The position numbers and the translations under genes were made by a program. From the NCBI GenBank assembly GCA_021805725.1, contig JAJZEH010000078.1, forward strand, positions 1 through 15,249: a stretch of 15,249 nt of DNA, read 5' to 3'. The notes under the pieces were generated by a model that did no database searches, was not told the DNA's origin, and saw nothing but the letters and a program-made list of their open reading frames with translations. The DNA is from Pseudomonadota bacterium. GTDB lineage: Bacteria > Pseudomonadota > Gammaproteobacteria > Burkholderiales > Ferrovaceae. Positions 7,559-15,124 of this stretch are shown here, in pieces; the stretch's first letter is position 1, and each line of letters opens with the position of its first letter.

Positions 7559-8092
7559 ATCCGCATCTTGGGGATTGATCCGGGGCTAAGGATCACGGGG
7601 TTTGGCGTGATTGACACGGCAGCAGCGGGGCCGGGGCTGCGCTATGTGGCGAGCGGTTCCATCCGCAGTCCCCAGCAGGCCCCGTTGCCGGAGCGCCTGA
7701 AGGTGCTGTTCGACGGCATGACCGAAGTCATCGACGCGCATCAGCCCGACGCCATCGCCGTGGAGATCGTATTCGTGAACGTCAATCCGCAATCCACCCT
7801 GTTGCTGGGACAAGCGCGCGGCGCTGTCATTGCTGCAGCCGTGGCGCAGGGGTTGCCGGTGGCGGAATATACGGCGCTGCAGATCAAGCAGGCCGTGGTG
7901 GGCCACGGCCATGCACGCAAGGAGCAGGTGCAAACCATGGTGATGCGCTTGTTGCAGCTTGCCGAAGCGCCCCCGCCCGACCCTGCCGATGCGCTGGCCT
8001 GCGCCATTCGCCACGCGCACGAGGGGCGGCAGCCTGCGGCGCGCCCGCTGTCCGGCCTGAAAATGCGGCGTGGTCGCCTGGTGTTGCGATGA
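7559..8092 (+). CDS. ruvC: Crossover junction endodeoxyribonuclease RuvC
   Basis: RuvC is a dimeric nuclease that cuts Holliday junctions symmetrically after RuvAB has moved them. The RNase H-like fold is complete: IDPG near the N-terminus carries the first catalytic Asp, AVEIVF carries Glu, and DPADALACA carries the last two Asps (DxxD). The core [18 protein letters not shown] is typical of Betaproteobacteria. The start is odd. Relatives begin MRILGIDPG, and here the codons are ATC CGC ATC TTG GGG, so ATC stands where ATG is expected, 6 nt after AAAGGAG. The only standard start is TTG at 7568, 15 nt from that site, and it would remove part of the first strand (174 residues instead of 177). 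An in-frame stop at 7544 excludes anything further upstream. The stop overlaps the ruvA start as ATGA. Confidence 0.92.
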   Translation: MRILGIDPGLRITGFGVIDTAAAGPGLRYVASGSIRSPQQAPLPERLKVLFDGMTEVIDAHQPDAIAVEIVFVNVNPQSTLLLGQARGAVIAAAVAQGLPVAEYTALQIKQAVVGHGHARKEQVQTMVMRLLQLAEAPPPDPADALACAIRHAHEGRQPAARPLSGLKMRRGRLVLR

Positions 8093-8673
8093 TTGGTCGC
8101 CTGTCTGGCCTGCTGCTGCAAAAAAATCCACCCCAGATCCTGCTGGAGGTGCAGGGCGTGGGCTATGAGGTGGACGTGCCCATGAGCACCTTCTACGATT
8201 TGCCGGCACCGGGGCAGCCGGTGACGCTGTTTACCCATCTTGTGGTGCGCGAAGATGCCCATCTGCTGTTTGGCTTCCTCACCGAATCCGAGCGTACGCT
8301 GTTTCGCCAGTTGCTGAAGATCAGCGGCGTGGGGCCGCGCCTTGCCCTCTCCGTATTATCGGGCCTCTCGGTGAACGATCTGGCGGATGCCGTAACGCGC
8401 CAGGACAGTGCGCGCCTGACCCGGATTCCGGGGGTGGGCAAAAAAACCGCCGAGCGCCTGCTGCTGGAACTCAAGGAGAAGCTGGCGCCACCGACGGGGG
8501 TTGCCCCTGTCGCAGGGGTGGGCACCTCCGGCACCAACGAGATCAGCCATGCGCTGGCTGGCCTTGGCTATAATGACCGCGAAACCACCTGGGCCATCAA
8601 GCAATTGCCAGCGGCATTGTCCCTGGAAGAAGGCATCCGACAGGCCCTGAAGCTGTTGTCCCGCATGGAATGA
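8089..8673 (+). CDS. ruvA: Holliday junction DNA helicase RuvA
   Basis: RuvA binds four-way junctions as a tetramer and loads RuvB on two opposite arms. The 194 residues show the N-terminal OB domain ([17 protein letters not shown]), the acidic pin E55-D56 ([10 protein letters not shown]), two helix-hairpin-helix motifs (SGVGPRLAL from 79 and [11 protein letters not shown] from 114), a flexible linker (about 132-147) and a small C-terminal RuvB-contact domain ([15 protein letters not shown]). The ATG at 8089 overlaps the ruvC stop by 4 nt, which points to coupled translation. ruvB follows after a single base. Confidence 0.97.
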   Translation: MIGRLSGLLLQKNPPQILLEVQGVGYEVDVPMSTFYDLPAPGQPVTLFTHLVVREDAHLLFGFLTESERTLFRQLLKISGVGPRLALSVLSGLSVNDLADAVTRQDSARLTRIPGVGKKTAERLLLELKEKLAPPTGVAPVAGVGTSGTNEISHALAGLGYNDRETTWAIKQLPAALSLEEGIRQALKLLSRME

Positions 8674-8674
8674 C

Positions 8675-9700
8675 ATGATCGAAACCGACCGACTGATGGC
8701 TGCCGCACCAGCTTCGCCCCAGGAAGAAATCCTGGAACGCGCGCTCCGGCCGCGCCAGCTGGACGACTATGTGGGACAGGAAAAAATCCGCGCCCAGCTG
8801 GAAATCTTCATCGAGGCCGCAAGACGCCGCAAGGAGCCGCTCGACCACGCCCTGCTGTTTGGCCCTCCCGGGCTGGGCAAGACGACGCTCGCGCACATCA
8901 TCGCCCGCGAGATGGGGGTCAACCTGCGCCAGACTTCAGGACCGGTGCTGGAGCGTGCCGGTGATCTTGCCGCCATTCTCACCAACCTCGAACCCAATGA
9001 CGTGCTGTTCATCGACGAGATTCATCGCCTCAATCCGGTGGTGGAAGAAATACTGTACCCGGCGCTGGAGGATTACCAGATTGACATCATGATCGGCGAG
9101 GGCCCCGGGGCGCGTTCCGTCAAGCTCGACCTGCCGCCGTTTACGCTGATCGGAGCCACCACGCGGGCGGGCATGCTGACCAATCCCCTGCGCGACCGTT
9201 TTGGCATTGTGGCGCGCCTTGAGTTTTATACGGTGGACGAGCTGGCCCACATCGTGGCGCGTTCCGCCCGACTGCTTGAAATGGTCATTGACGCCAGTGG
9301 CACCACGGAAATCGCGCGCCGTTCGCGCGGCACGCCGCGCATTGCCAACCGCCTGTTGCGCCGGGTGCGCGACTATGCCGAGGTCAAGGCTTCGGGTGAA
9401 GTCACCCGCAGCGTGGCCGATGCCGGCCTGCACATGCTGGACGTGGACGCCATGGGGCTGGACCTGATGGATCGCAAACTGCTGCTGACGGTCATCGAAA
9501 AGTTTGCCGGCGGGCCGGTGGGCGTGGACAATCTCGCCGCAGCCATTGGAGAGGAACGCGACACCATCGAGGACGTGCTGGAGCCCTATCTGATCCAGCA
9601 GGGCTACCTGCAGCGCACCACGCGCGGCCGTGTGGCCACGGCACTTGCCTATCAGCATTTTGGGTTGTCCGCGGCGGCGGGCAGCGCGCCGTTATTGTAG
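8675..9700 (+). CDS. ruvB: Holliday junction branch-migration ATPase RuvB
   Basis: RuvB is the AAA+ motor that forms hexameric rings and pulls DNA through the RuvA-bound junction. The 341 residues hold Walker [10 protein letters not shown] (63-71), Walker B LFIDEIH (111-117), the sensor stretch LIGATTRAG, the family segment [10 protein letters not shown], and a C-terminal winged-helix DNA-binding domain ([33 protein letters not shown]). Family length is about 335-350. The ATG at 8675 follows the ruvA stop by one base, so translation is probably coupled. ybgC begins 8 nt after the TAG stop, which suggests that the ruv and tol genes share transcripts here. Confidence 0.98.
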   Translation: MIETDRLMAAAPASPQEEILERALRPRQLDDYVGQEKIRAQLEIFIEAARRRKEPLDHALLFGPPGLGKTTLAHIIAREMGVNLRQTSGPVLERAGDLAAILTNLEPNDVLFIDEIHRLNPVVEEILYPALEDYQIDIMIGEGPGARSVKLDLPPFTLIGATTRAGMLTNPLRDRFGIVARLEFYTVDELAHIVARSARLLEMVIDASGTTEIARRSRGTPRIANRLLRRVRDYAEVKASGEVTRSVADAGLHMLDVDAMGLDLMDRKLLLTVIEKFAGGPVGVDNLAAAIGEERDTIEDVLEPYLIQQGYLQRTTRGRVATALAYQHFGLSAAAGSAPLL

Positions 9701-9708
9701 GCCTTGCC

Positions 9709-10119
9709 ATGAAACCCAACAAAACCACGGTACACCTGCGCATTTATCACGAGGATACGGATTCGGGCGGGGTGGTGTACCACGCCAATTACCTGCGTTA
9801 CATGGAACGGGCGCGTACCGAGTGGCTGTGTGAACGCGGTTTTGACCACGACCGGGTGGCGCGGGAAGTGGGCATCCTGTTTGTGGTGCGCTCGCTCGAC
9901 ATCAAGTTTCTGCGCCCTGCGCGACTGGGCGACTATTTGCAGGCCAGCGCGGAACTGGTGGAGATGCGCCATGGTCTGATGGCCTTTGATCAGCGGGTGA
10001 CCTGCGGCGAGACGGAACTGGCCCGCGCCATGGTGAGAGTGATCAGTGTGAGCCTGGAAAATTTCAAATCGGTCAGCGTGCCCGACAGCATGCGCCTTGC
10101 CTTGGGAGTGGATGCGTGA
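9709..10119 (+). CDS. ybgC: Tol-Pal-associated acyl-CoA thioesterase YbgC
   Basis: YbgC is a hot-dog fold thioesterase that hydrolyses acyl-CoA and, in E. coli, contacts phospholipid-synthesis proteins at the membrane. The 136 residues begin with the 4-hydroxybenzoyl-CoA thioesterase signature YHEDTDSGGVVYHANYLRYMERAR, whose Asp18 is the predicted catalytic residue. FVVRSLDIKFLRPARLGD follows, as in the family. It starts with ATG at 9709, with a weak AGG 7 nt upstream. The stop overlaps the tolQ start (GTGA), and ybgC is the standard first gene of tol-pal clusters. Confidence 0.95.
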   Translation: MKPNKTTVHLRIYHEDTDSGGVVYHANYLRYMERARTEWLCERGFDHDRVAREVGILFVVRSLDIKFLRPARLGDYLQASAELVEMRHGLMAFDQRVTCGETELARAMVRVISVSLENFKSVSVPDSMRLALGVDA

Positions 10120-10808
10120 ACGTTACTACGGATATTTCATTGATGTCATTGGTCACGCATGCCAGCGTGCTGGTGCAGATCGTGATGGGCTTGCTGCTGG
10201 TGGTTTCATTGATGTCGTGGTCCTACATCTTCATGAAAATGATGACCGTGCGTCGGGCGCGTCGCGAAACCACCCAGTTTGAAGAAAGCTTCTGGGGCGG
10301 TACCGACCTCAACACGCTCTACCAGCGCACGGCGGCCAACAGCGCCGACACGGGTTCACTGGAGCGGATTTTCGAAGCAGGGTTTCGCGAATTCCTGCGT
10401 CACCGCTCGGGAGTTGCGCTGGAGGCCACTGCCGTCACGAGCGGCGTGCAGCGCGCCATGAAGGCCACGTTCCAGCGTGAAATGGATGCCCTGGAATCCC
10501 ATCTGGCCTTTCTGGCCACCGTGGGTTCGGTCAGTCCCTATGTGGGGTTGTTCGGCACGGTGTGGGGTATCATGAATGCGTTTCGGGGGCTGGCCAACGT
10601 GGGCCAGGCCACGCTGGCCCACGTGGCACCGGGCATTGCCGAGGCCCTGGTGGCCACTGCGATGGGGCTGTTTGCTGCGATTCCGGCGGTGGTGGCCTAC
10701 AACCGCTACGCACACGAAATCGACCGCCTCGCCATCCGTTTTGAAAGCTTCATGGAAGAGTTTTCCAATATCCTGCAACGGCAGATCAAACCCACCAACG
10801 GACGCTAG
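10116..10808 (+). CDS. tolQ: Tol-Pal system protein TolQ
   Basis: TolQ and TolR form the proton-driven inner-membrane motor that energises TolA. The 230 residues match E. coli TolQ in length (230). There are three membrane segments: about 16-38, about 130-155 within LAFLATVGSVSPYVGLFGTVWGIMNAF, and about 170-195 within GIAEALVATAMGLFAAIPAVVAYN. The latter two are the MotA/TolQ/ExbB core. The GTG at 10116 overlaps the ybgC stop and has GGGAG at 10104-10108, 7 nt upstream. The next in-frame ATG (residue 10) would leave this site unused. Confidence 0.97.
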   Translation: MNVTTDISLMSLVTHASVLVQIVMGLLLVVSLMSWSYIFMKMMTVRRARRETTQFEESFWGGTDLNTLYQRTAANSADTGSLERIFEAGFREFLRHRSGVALEATAVTSGVQRAMKATFQREMDALESHLAFLATVGSVSPYVGLFGTVWGIMNAFRGLANVGQATLAHVAPGIAEALVATAMGLFAAIPAVVAYNRYAHEIDRLAIRFESFMEEFSNILQRQIKPTNGR

Positions 10809-10811
10809 GCC

Positions 10812-11228
10812 ATGCTCCGCAAACCCCGCCGCATGATGAGTCAGATCAATGTGGTGCCCTACATTGACGTGATGCTGGTGCTGCTGGTGATCTTCATGGT
10901 GACGGCCCCCCTCATCAATCCCGGACAGGTGGACCTGCCGTCGGTAGGGCAGAACTTGGCGGAGCCACAGCAGCCCATCCAGGTCACCTTGCGTCTGGAC
11001 GGCAGCCTCAGCGTGGTGGATCCATTGAAGGGGCAGGGCGAAACGCCAGTGGCCCGCGGCCAGCTGGTGGCACTGCTCAAGGCCAGTCAGGCCAGCCAGC
11101 CCAACCAGCCGGTTGTCATTGCGGCGGATCGTAACGTGCGCTATGAGGAAGTCCTGCGCCTGATGGATTTGTTGAAGCAGGCCGACGTCAAACGGATCGG
11201 ACTGCTGGCGCGACCGAGGTCCAGTTGA
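10812..11228 (+). CDS. tolR: Tol-Pal system protein TolR
   Basis: TolR belongs to the ExbD/TolR family. It has a single membrane helix and a periplasmic domain that can bind peptidoglycan, and it couples proton flow through TolQ to TolA. The 138 residues (142 in E. coli) begin with the family motif MSQINVVPYIDVMLVLLVIFMV; the Asp in YIDVMLVLL is the proton-carrying residue of the helix. The periplasmic part shows VVIAADRNVRYEEVLRLMDLLKQADVKRIGLL. It starts 3 nt after the tolQ stop, and its own stop overlaps the tolA start as TTGA. Confidence 0.96.
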   Translation: MLRKPRRMMSQINVVPYIDVMLVLLVIFMVTAPLINPGQVDLPSVGQNLAEPQQPIQVTLRLDGSLSVVDPLKGQGETPVARGQLVALLKASQASQPNQPVVIAADRNVRYEEVLRLMDLLKQADVKRIGLLARPRSS

Positions 11229-11995
11229 ACCGGCCGCTTTCCGCCGCTCGGGGGGTCAGCCCCTGGGCCTGGGCGCTGGCCATCACGGTGCATGTCCTGT
11301 TTGTGATGGTGCTGGTGTTTGGGGTGGCCTGGCAGCACCAGGTGGTGGCACCGGTGGAGGCCGAACTCTGGTCCGAACTGCCAGCCGCAGCCACGGTCAC
11401 CAAACCGCCCGTACCCCAGCCGGCGCCAGCACCTGCCCCTCCGCCTCCCCCTGCACCGCCCGCGCCCGCGCAGCCGGTTACCCCTCCCGCACCCAGTGCG
11501 GCCGACATTGCCCTCAAGAAAAAGAAAGAGAAGGAACTTGAGGCACAAAAACAGGCTCAGAAAAGGGAGCGCGCCGTAGCCGAGCAAATTCGCCAGCAGC
11601 GCGCCGAGGCCGTGAAGGAGCAGCAACAGGAAGATGCCCGGCGTGCCCAGCAGGAAGCGCAGCGCAAGAAGGCCGCGCAACTCGCGAAGGCTGCCCAGGA
11701 GGCCAAGGCTGCGCTGATCGACCGGTACAAGCTCGCCATCATCAACAAGATCCGGGGCAATACCGAGGTCCCCGAGGGGGTACCCAGCGGCACGATCCTG
11801 GAGGTGGACCTTACCGTCCTGCCCACGGGCGAGGTCATGATGCCGGTGAAGATCGTCAAGTCGAGCGGCAATACGCTCTACGATCAGGCCGTGGTTCGCG
11901 GTATCATGCGCTCCCAACCGCTACCGCTTCCGACCGAACCGGAATTGCGCCGGGAATTCCGGGTGACTCACTTACAGTTGAAACATGAAAAATAA
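11225..11995 (+). CDS. tolA: Tol-Pal system protein TolA
   Basis: TolA spans the periplasm, linking the TolQR motor to TolB and Pal. The 256 residues are shorter than E. coli TolA (421), mainly because the middle domain is short. One membrane helix (about 14-36) leads into a proline-rich stretch (about 60-90), a charged Ala/Lys/Gln/Glu-rich helix or coiled coil (about 94-160) and a C-terminal TonB-like domain (YKLAIINKIRGN, PSGTILEVDLTVLPTGEV). The membrane helix keeps His23, but the SxxxH pattern known from E. coli TolA and TonB reads AxxxH. It starts with TTG at 11225, overlapping the tolR stop, with GAGG at 11216-11219. Its last 11 bases overlap the tolB start. Confidence 0.93.
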   Translation: MNRPLSAARGVSPWAWALAITVHVLFVMVLVFGVAWQHQVVAPVEAELWSELPAAATVTKPPVPQPAPAPAPPPPPAPPAPAQPVTPPAPSAADIALKKKKEKELEAQKQAQKRERAVAEQIRQQRAEAVKEQQQEDARRAQQEAQRKKAAQLAKAAQEAKAALIDRYKLAIINKIRGNTEVPEGVPSGTILEVDLTVLPTGEVMMPVKIVKSSGNTLYDQAVVRGIMRSQPLPLPTEPELRREFRVTHLQLKHEK

Positions 11996-13268
11996 TTTGC
12001 TTCGTTTTCTTGCCGTCCTGCTGGTTGTTGCAGCGCTTCCCGTACGGGCCGACATTACACTGGAGATCGTCACCCAGGGCAGCCACCAGATTCCCATCGT
12101 GATTCTGCCCTTTGCCCATGAAAGTGCCGGCGAGCAGGCGCTCTCGCCCATCGTGGGGGCGGATCTGACGCGCTCCGGCCTGTTTGCCGTGCTGGATGCC
12201 ACGGATGTCAAACCGGCACCGGCCGATGTGGAAGACGTGCACTGGGACGATTGGCGCAACCGCCACGCCGACTATCTGGTGGTGGGCAACGTGCAGGAAC
12301 TGCCGAGCCACAGGCTGGAGGCGCATTTTCGCCTGGTGGACGTGAATACCCAGGTGGCACGCCTCAACATGGCATTCCAGGGCACGCACGAACAGTACCG
12401 GATGGTGGCCCACCACATTGCCGATGCCATTTTCGAGAACCTTACCGGCGACAAGGGCATGTTCAGTACACGGATTGCCTACATCACCAAAAACGGCAAC
12501 AAGCGCAGCCTCAAGGTGGCGGATAGCGATGGTTTCAACGAACAGACCATGCTGACCGCCAATGAGCCCATCATTTCGCCGCGCTGGTCCCCCGATGGCA
12601 AACGCATGGCCTATGTGACCTTTGAATTGAAGCGACCGATGGTGGTGGTGCAGACCCTTGCTACGGGGGCGCGCAAGATCGTGGCCAGTTTCAAGGGCAG
12701 CAACAGCGCCCCGGCCTGGACGCCCGATGGCAGTGAGCTGGCCGTGGTCCTGACCAAAGATGGCCATTCGCAGATCTACATGATCAGCGCCGATGGCACA
12801 GGGCCGGTACGCCGGCTCATGACGAGCAGCGGGATTGACACCGAACCGGTATTTTCGGCTGATGGCCAGATGATGTATTTCACCTCGGACCGTGATGGTG
12901 GTCCGCAAATTTACAGGGTATCGGCCACCAACAGCGGCGAAGTGCCCCAGCGCCTGACCTACGGCAGCACTTACGCCGTGTCCCCGCGGCTCAGTCCGGA
13001 CGGCAAGCAAATGACCTATGTGCAGCGCAGTGACGGCCAGTTTCATGTCATGCTGCAGGACCTCGCCACCGGCCAAAGCCAGGTGATGACCGATACGTCG
13101 CTGGACGAATCGCCCACCTTTGCACCCAACGGAAAGTACATTTTGTACTCAACGGAGATGCAGGAGCGCGGAATTCTTGCTATCGTTAGCACTGACGGAC
13201 GCGTCAGGCAGAAATTGACGACTCAGACCGGAGATGTTTATGAGCCGGTTTGGGGTCCGATTCAGTAA
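11985..13268 (+). CDS. tolB: Tol-Pal system protein TolB
   Basis: TolB is a soluble periplasmic protein that passes between TolA and Pal. The 427 residues start with a Sec signal peptide (MKNNLLRFLAVLLVVAALPVRA, cleavage likely after Ala22). An N-terminal domain follows (VILPFAHE, LTRSGLFAVLD), then a six-bladed beta-propeller with repeated units such as PRWSPDGKRMAYV, PAWTPDGSELAVV, PVFSADGQMMYF, PRLSPDGKQMTYV and PTFAPNGKYILY. E. coli TolB has 430 residues. The ATG at 11985 lies inside the tolA gene with no good ribosome-binding site, so initiation probably depends on tolA translation. A 95-bp gap follows before pal. Confidence 0.97.
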   Translation: MKNNLLRFLAVLLVVAALPVRADITLEIVTQGSHQIPIVILPFAHESAGEQALSPIVGADLTRSGLFAVLDATDVKPAPADVEDVHWDDWRNRHADYLVVGNVQELPSHRLEAHFRLVDVNTQVARLNMAFQGTHEQYRMVAHHIADAIFENLTGDKGMFSTRIAYITKNGNKRSLKVADSDGFNEQTMLTANEPIISPRWSPDGKRMAYVTFELKRPMVVVQTLATGARKIVASFKGSNSAPAWTPDGSELAVVLTKDGHSQIYMISADGTGPVRRLMTSSGIDTEPVFSADGQMMYFTSDRDGGPQIYRVSATNSGEVPQRLTYGSTYAVSPRLSPDGKQMTYVQRSDGQFHVMLQDLATGQSQVMTDTSLDESPTFAPNGKYILYSTEMQERGILAIVSTDGRVRQKLTTQTGDVYEPVWGPIQ

Positions 13269-13363
13269 ACCGAATTTGGGGTTGAACCGTTAGCCTGCCG
13301 GGTGCTGGTTTACGCCCTTTGGAGACGATTCGATTTCCCCCCGTTTAAAAATAGAGGATCATC

Positions 13364-13891
13364 ATGAAAAAAACGATACTTGCACTAGCAGTGACCAGCG
13401 TTTTGGCCGCCTGCAGCTCCACTCCCCCCGCCACCACTTCCGCTCCGGTTGCAGAAAAGACAGCGGCTCCGGCTGCCACGGTAGTCCCGGCTGCCCCCCT
13501 GGCCAGCGATAGCGTCAAATCCAGCCTCTACCCCGCCAAAGGCGTGGGCGGTGCCTTGGGTCAGCGCGGTATTTATTACGATTTCGACAAGTATGCCGTC
13601 AAGGACCAATACAAGCCCGTGGTGGATGCCCATGGCGATTTCCTGGTGGGCCATGGTGCCGCCAAGGTCACCCTGCAGGGTAACTGCGATGAGCGCGGCA
13701 GCCGCGAATACAACCTTGGCCTGGGCCAACGTCGCGCCGACAGCGTGCGCAAAGTGCTGGCCGCCAAGGGCGTGAAGGACAGCCAGATGGAAACCGTCAG
13801 CTACGGCAAGGAAAAGCCCCGCAATCCTGGCCATAACGAAGCGGCCTGGGCTGAAAACCGTCGCACCGACATCGTCTACCAAGGCGAGTAA
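13364..13891 (+). CDS. pal: Peptidoglycan-associated lipoprotein Pal
   Basis: Pal is an outer-membrane lipoprotein that holds the outer membrane to peptidoglycan and gathers at the division site through Tol. The 175 residues have a lipoprotein signal with lipobox LAAC (Cys17). Ser at +2 suggests outer-membrane sorting. An Ala/Pro/Thr-rich linker (about 20-50) follows, then an OmpA-like domain (from about 68) with IYYDFDKYAVK and the peptidoglycan-binding region NCDERGSREYNLGLGQRRA. GAGGA lies about 6 nt before the ATG. The 95-bp upstream gap may hold a separate promoter or structure, but I see no convincing hexamers. cpoB begins directly after the stop. Confidence 0.97.
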   Translation: MKKTILALAVTSVLAACSSTPPATTSAPVAEKTAAPAATVVPAAPLASDSVKSSLYPAKGVGGALGQRGIYYDFDKYAVKDQYKPVVDAHGDFLVGHGAAKVTLQGNCDERGSREYNLGLGQRRADSVRKVLAAKGVKDSQMETVSYGKEKPRNPGHNEAAWAENRRTDIVYQGE

Positions 13892-14695
13892 TTGTTGAAA
13901 AAACAAGCGTTTTGCCGGGCCCCGGGGCTTCCCGGGGCCTTGTTCCTTCTGTTGCTGGGTTCCTCCGCAGCACAGGGCGGGCTATTTAGCGATGACGAAG
14001 CGCGGCAGGGATTGGCTGACCTCAAGGCCCAGCACGAAGCCTTGAGCAAACAGCAGCAAACCCTGGATGAGCGCGTCACCCGGATGGAATCCATCCTGCA
14101 AAGCTACCCGGACACCGTCAACAAACTCGATACCTTGAGCCAGGATATGGCGCAGTTGCGAGGGAAGCTTGACGTGCTGGCCAACCAGATTGATACCGTG
14201 GACAAGCATGCCCACGAGCTGTACCTCGACCTCGATTCCCGTTTGAAGCTGCTGGAGGCTGCTGCCAAGCCGGCGGATCAGGCACCCGCAGCCGATGCGG
14301 CCCCCGATGCCACACAGGCAGAGGCGACGGCGCCCGTTTCATACGACAGTGCGCTCGCAGCCTTCAACAAGGGCAACTATGCCGCCTCGCTCAAACAGTT
14401 CCAGGCCTTCCTCAAGGCCAATCCGAAGGATCCCAAAGCGGTCAATGCCTTGTACTGGGTAGGCATGAACCAGCTTTCCCTGAAGGACTACAAGGGAGCC
14501 CGGGCGACCAATCAGGAGCTCTACAAGACGCACCCGGAATCACCCAAGGCGCCCGATGCGTTGCTGAACCTGGCCAGTGCCTGGACCGGGTTGGGCGATG
14601 CCGTCAATGCCAAGGCCACGCTGAAGATCCTGCTGGCCAAATATCCTGGCAGCCCTGCCGCTGCAAAAGCCAAGGTACGGTTGCAGGAGCGTTGA
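13892..14695 (+). CDS. cpoB: Cell division coordinator CpoB (YbgF)
   Basis: CpoB is a periplasmic protein that links Tol activity to septal peptidoglycan synthesis through PBP1B in E. coli. The 267 residues have a signal peptide (hydrophobic core GALFLLLLGSSAA, cleavage likely near residue 28), a long helical coiled-coil segment (about 36-112), an Ala/Pro/Asp-rich linker, and a C-terminal run of tetratricopeptide-like repeats (YDSALAAFNKGNYAASLKQFQAFL, AVNALYWVGMNQLSLKDYKGA, APDALLNLASAWTGLGD). It starts with TTG at 13892 directly after the pal stop. A second TTG at 13895 is equally possible, with AAGGCGAG a few bases upstream. Its TGA stop overlaps the -35 element of the tRNA promoter. Confidence 0.93.
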   Translation: MLKKQAFCRAPGLPGALFLLLLGSSAAQGGLFSDDEARQGLADLKAQHEALSKQQQTLDERVTRMESILQSYPDTVNKLDTLSQDMAQLRGKLDVLANQIDTVDKHAHELYLDLDSRLKLLEAAAKPADQAPAADAAPDATQAEATAPVSYDSALAAFNKGNYAASLKQFQAFLKANPKDPKAVNALYWVGMNQLSLKDYKGARATNQELYKTHPESPKAPDALLNLASAWTGLGDAVNAKATLKILLAKYPGSPAAAKAKVRLQER

Positions 14696-14720
14696 CCCAT
14701 TGCCGGGGCAAAGTTATAAT
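14692..14720 (+). promoter_or_regulatory. Sigma70 promoter for the tRNA-Lys genes
   Basis: TTGACC (14692-14697) and TATAAT (14715-14720) are separated by 17 bp. This is near consensus. Transcription would start around 14727, a few bases before the first tRNA. The -35 overlaps the cpoB stop codon. Confidence 0.8.
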
Positions 14721-14733
14721 TTGAAATTGCGTT

Positions 14734-14809
14734 GGGTCGTTAGCTCAGTTGGTAGAGCAGCGGACTTTTAATCCGTTGGTCGCAGGTTCGAGTCCCGCAC
14801 GGCCTACCA
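14734..14809 (+). tRNA. tRNA-Lys (anticodon TTT)
   Basis: The 76-nt cloverleaf has a GGGTCGT 5' acceptor strand, a GCTC/GAGC D stem, the anticodon loop CTTTTAA (anticodon TTT), a TTCGAGT T loop and an encoded CCA. It resembles E. coli tRNA-Lys through most of its length. Two pairings are unusual: the acceptor end pair is G1-U72, because the 3' strand reads ACGGCCT, and the T stem GCAGG/CCCGC has an A51-C63 mismatch. The partner gene 28 bp downstream pairs fully at both places. Confidence 0.95.
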
Positions 14810-14837
14810 GTTTCTTCAATATTTGTTATACCCGTAT

Positions 14838-14913
14838 GGGTCGTTAGCTCAGTTGGTAGAGCAGCGGACTCTTAATCCGTTGGTCGAAGGTTCGAATCCT
14901 TCACGGCCCACCA
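14838..14913 (+). tRNA. tRNA-Lys (anticodon CTT)
   Basis: This 76-nt cloverleaf shares its 5' part with the preceding tRNA-Lys apart from the anticodon, in loop CTCTTAA (anticodon CTT), which reads AAG codons. The acceptor (GGGTCGT/ACGGCCC) and T stem (GAAGG/CCTTC) pair well, with one U4-G69 wobble, and CCA is encoded. It is probably cotranscribed with the first gene. No clear terminator follows. Confidence 0.96.
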
Positions 14914-14927
14914 AAAATTCTAGTGTG

Positions 14928-14968
14928 TGTTCCAGAGACATGGTTTACATGTTTGTTCCGGAGACATG
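14928..14968 (+). repeat. Two 15-bp direct repeats, possible IS end
   Basis: TGTTCCAGAGACATG (14928-14942) and TGTTCCGGAGACATG (14954-14968) differ at one base and are 26 bp apart. Repeats of this form resemble transposase-binding sites at ends of some insertion sequences (my recollection suggests the IS481 group). No transposase gene and no inverted copy is present in the rest of the window, so this would be a remnant or a solo end. Confidence 0.5.
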
Positions 14969-15124
14969 CCTGACACTCTACCCCCGAAAAGGCGACGGAG
15001 CAGATTCCGTCGGGAACTTCTCGGTTATTCAAGCAAATAACTGCGTACCACAATACTTTGCAGCATCGCGATCAAATGGCAGCGAGCTTGTCCGCCGATG
15101 TAAACGACAACAAAAGCGCCACTT
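14969..15124. other. Gene-free, lower-GC stretch
   Basis: I see no supported gene here. GC is clearly lower than in the tol region (hand count about 48% for 14941-15240). An inverted repeat (CGACGGA 14993-14999 with TCCGTCG 15006-15012) lacks a T run. A weak AAAAG/CTTTT hairpin (about 15112-15126) overlaps the stop of the minus-strand gene and might help end it. Confidence 0.5.

Noticed and set aside
11904..13076. 390-codon frame antisense to tolB
   Set aside because: It is a shadow of tolB, with no recognisable protein features and no ribosome-binding site.
14993..15012. Inverted repeat as a tRNA terminator
   Set aside because: The 7-bp stem has no T run on either side.
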